Made by a program: the position numbers and the translations under genes. A stretch of 64,000 bases of DNA from Rhizobium sp. BK316 (GTDB taxonomy: Bacteria > Pseudomonadota > Alphaproteobacteria > Rhizobiales > Rhizobiaceae), in contig NZ_JACHZR010000002.1 in assembly GCF_014193695.1 (NCBI RefSeq), positions 62,001-126,000 of the forward strand. The letters run 5' to 3'. Shown piece by piece: positions 63,938 through 64,000 of this stretch (the stretch's first letter is position 1; each line of letters begins with the position of its first letter). The notes under the pieces are model-generated. The model had not been told where the DNA came from. It did no database searches and was given only the letters and a program-made list of their open reading frames with translations.

Positions 63938-64000
63938 GTGGAAGTCACCCCGAGAATTCTGCTGAACATCAGGCAAGTCACAGAGGCGACCGGCATCAGC
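63938..64000 (+). CDS. Start of an unidentified gene, cut by window edge
   Basis: GTG 63938 with GGAG eight bases upstream, then 21 codons without a stop, beginning MEVTPRILLNIRQVTEATG. The stretch LLNIRQVTEATGIS resembles the beginning of an AlpA/MerR-type helix-turn-helix, but too little is visible. The 293 bases between this and the preceding gene show no other feature. Confidence 0.4.
   Translation, partial: MEVTPRILLNIRQVTEATGIS

Overview
The window is a piece of a rhizobial chromosome (Alphaproteobacteria, Rhizobiales; Rhizobium/Agrobacterium-like). The evidence is high-GC DNA with rhizobial protein variants, a 4.5S SRP RNA upstream of dnaX, a marR/polA intergenic region that carries a candidate AbcR (alpha-r15) small RNA, RIME-type palindromic repeats, a PraR/PhrR-like XRE regulator, and an alphaproteobacterial carbon-phosphorus lyase cluster that contains DUF1045 and a hexapeptide transferase. 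I saw no phage, IS element, CRISPR array, tRNA or rRNA. Most of the window is ordinary chromosome.

Layout: 1-4.1 kb holds dnaX (C-terminus cut by the window edge), the SRP RNA, a HIT protein with nudC, and a small regulon made of a WYL regulator, a DUF1127-like mini-protein and a VOC protein. 4.1-14.3 kb holds kdsB-pheA, cycM, an AEC transporter, a PfkB/adenosine kinase, an SH3 secreted protein, a D-2-hydroxyacid dehydrogenase, the overlapping recF-moeB-GNAT operon and an XRE regulator. 14.6-23.2 kb holds dnaK-dnaJ with a heat-shock-like promoter, a class A penicillin-binding protein with a perfect CtrA box, a second SH3 protein and an M20 dipeptidase. 23.3-32.2 kb holds an MHYT-PAS-GGDEF-EAL protein, a MarR regulator, polA and an FtsK-type translocase without membrane segments.

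32.2-45.7 kb is a complete phosphonate locus: phnGHIJKL, a hexapeptide transferase, phnCDEE, DUF1045, phnM, phnN and grpB on the minus strand, with phnF divergent. The phnF/phnG gap contains a perfect PhnF-type palindrome and a Pho-box-like direct repeat, which suggests control by substrate and by phosphate starvation. phnP is absent. The DUF1045 protein has both HxT motifs of 2H phosphoesterases and is a good candidate for the missing cyclic-phosphate step.

45.7-52.5 kb holds gpmA, dapB, an MsbA-type exporter, glk, mgsA, mepA and an isochorismatase-fold protein divergent from its probable TetR regulator, with two operators in the 40-base gap. 53.3-59.2 kb is a yejABEF oligopeptide/microcin C-type importer. 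The right end holds a GhrA-like reductase, pncB, a DUF72 protein, a secreted small protein and the first 21 codons of a further gene.

The least explained sequence is in the non-coding gaps. Two intergenic regions (7.6-7.8 kb minus, 21.5-21.7 kb plus) carry terminators or promoter/terminator pairs that belong to no coding gene and probably mark unannotated small RNAs. A third, at 26.3-26.4 kb, looks like an AbcR homolog. Structure and coordinates of all RNA candidates come from reading by eye, not from folding or database searches.
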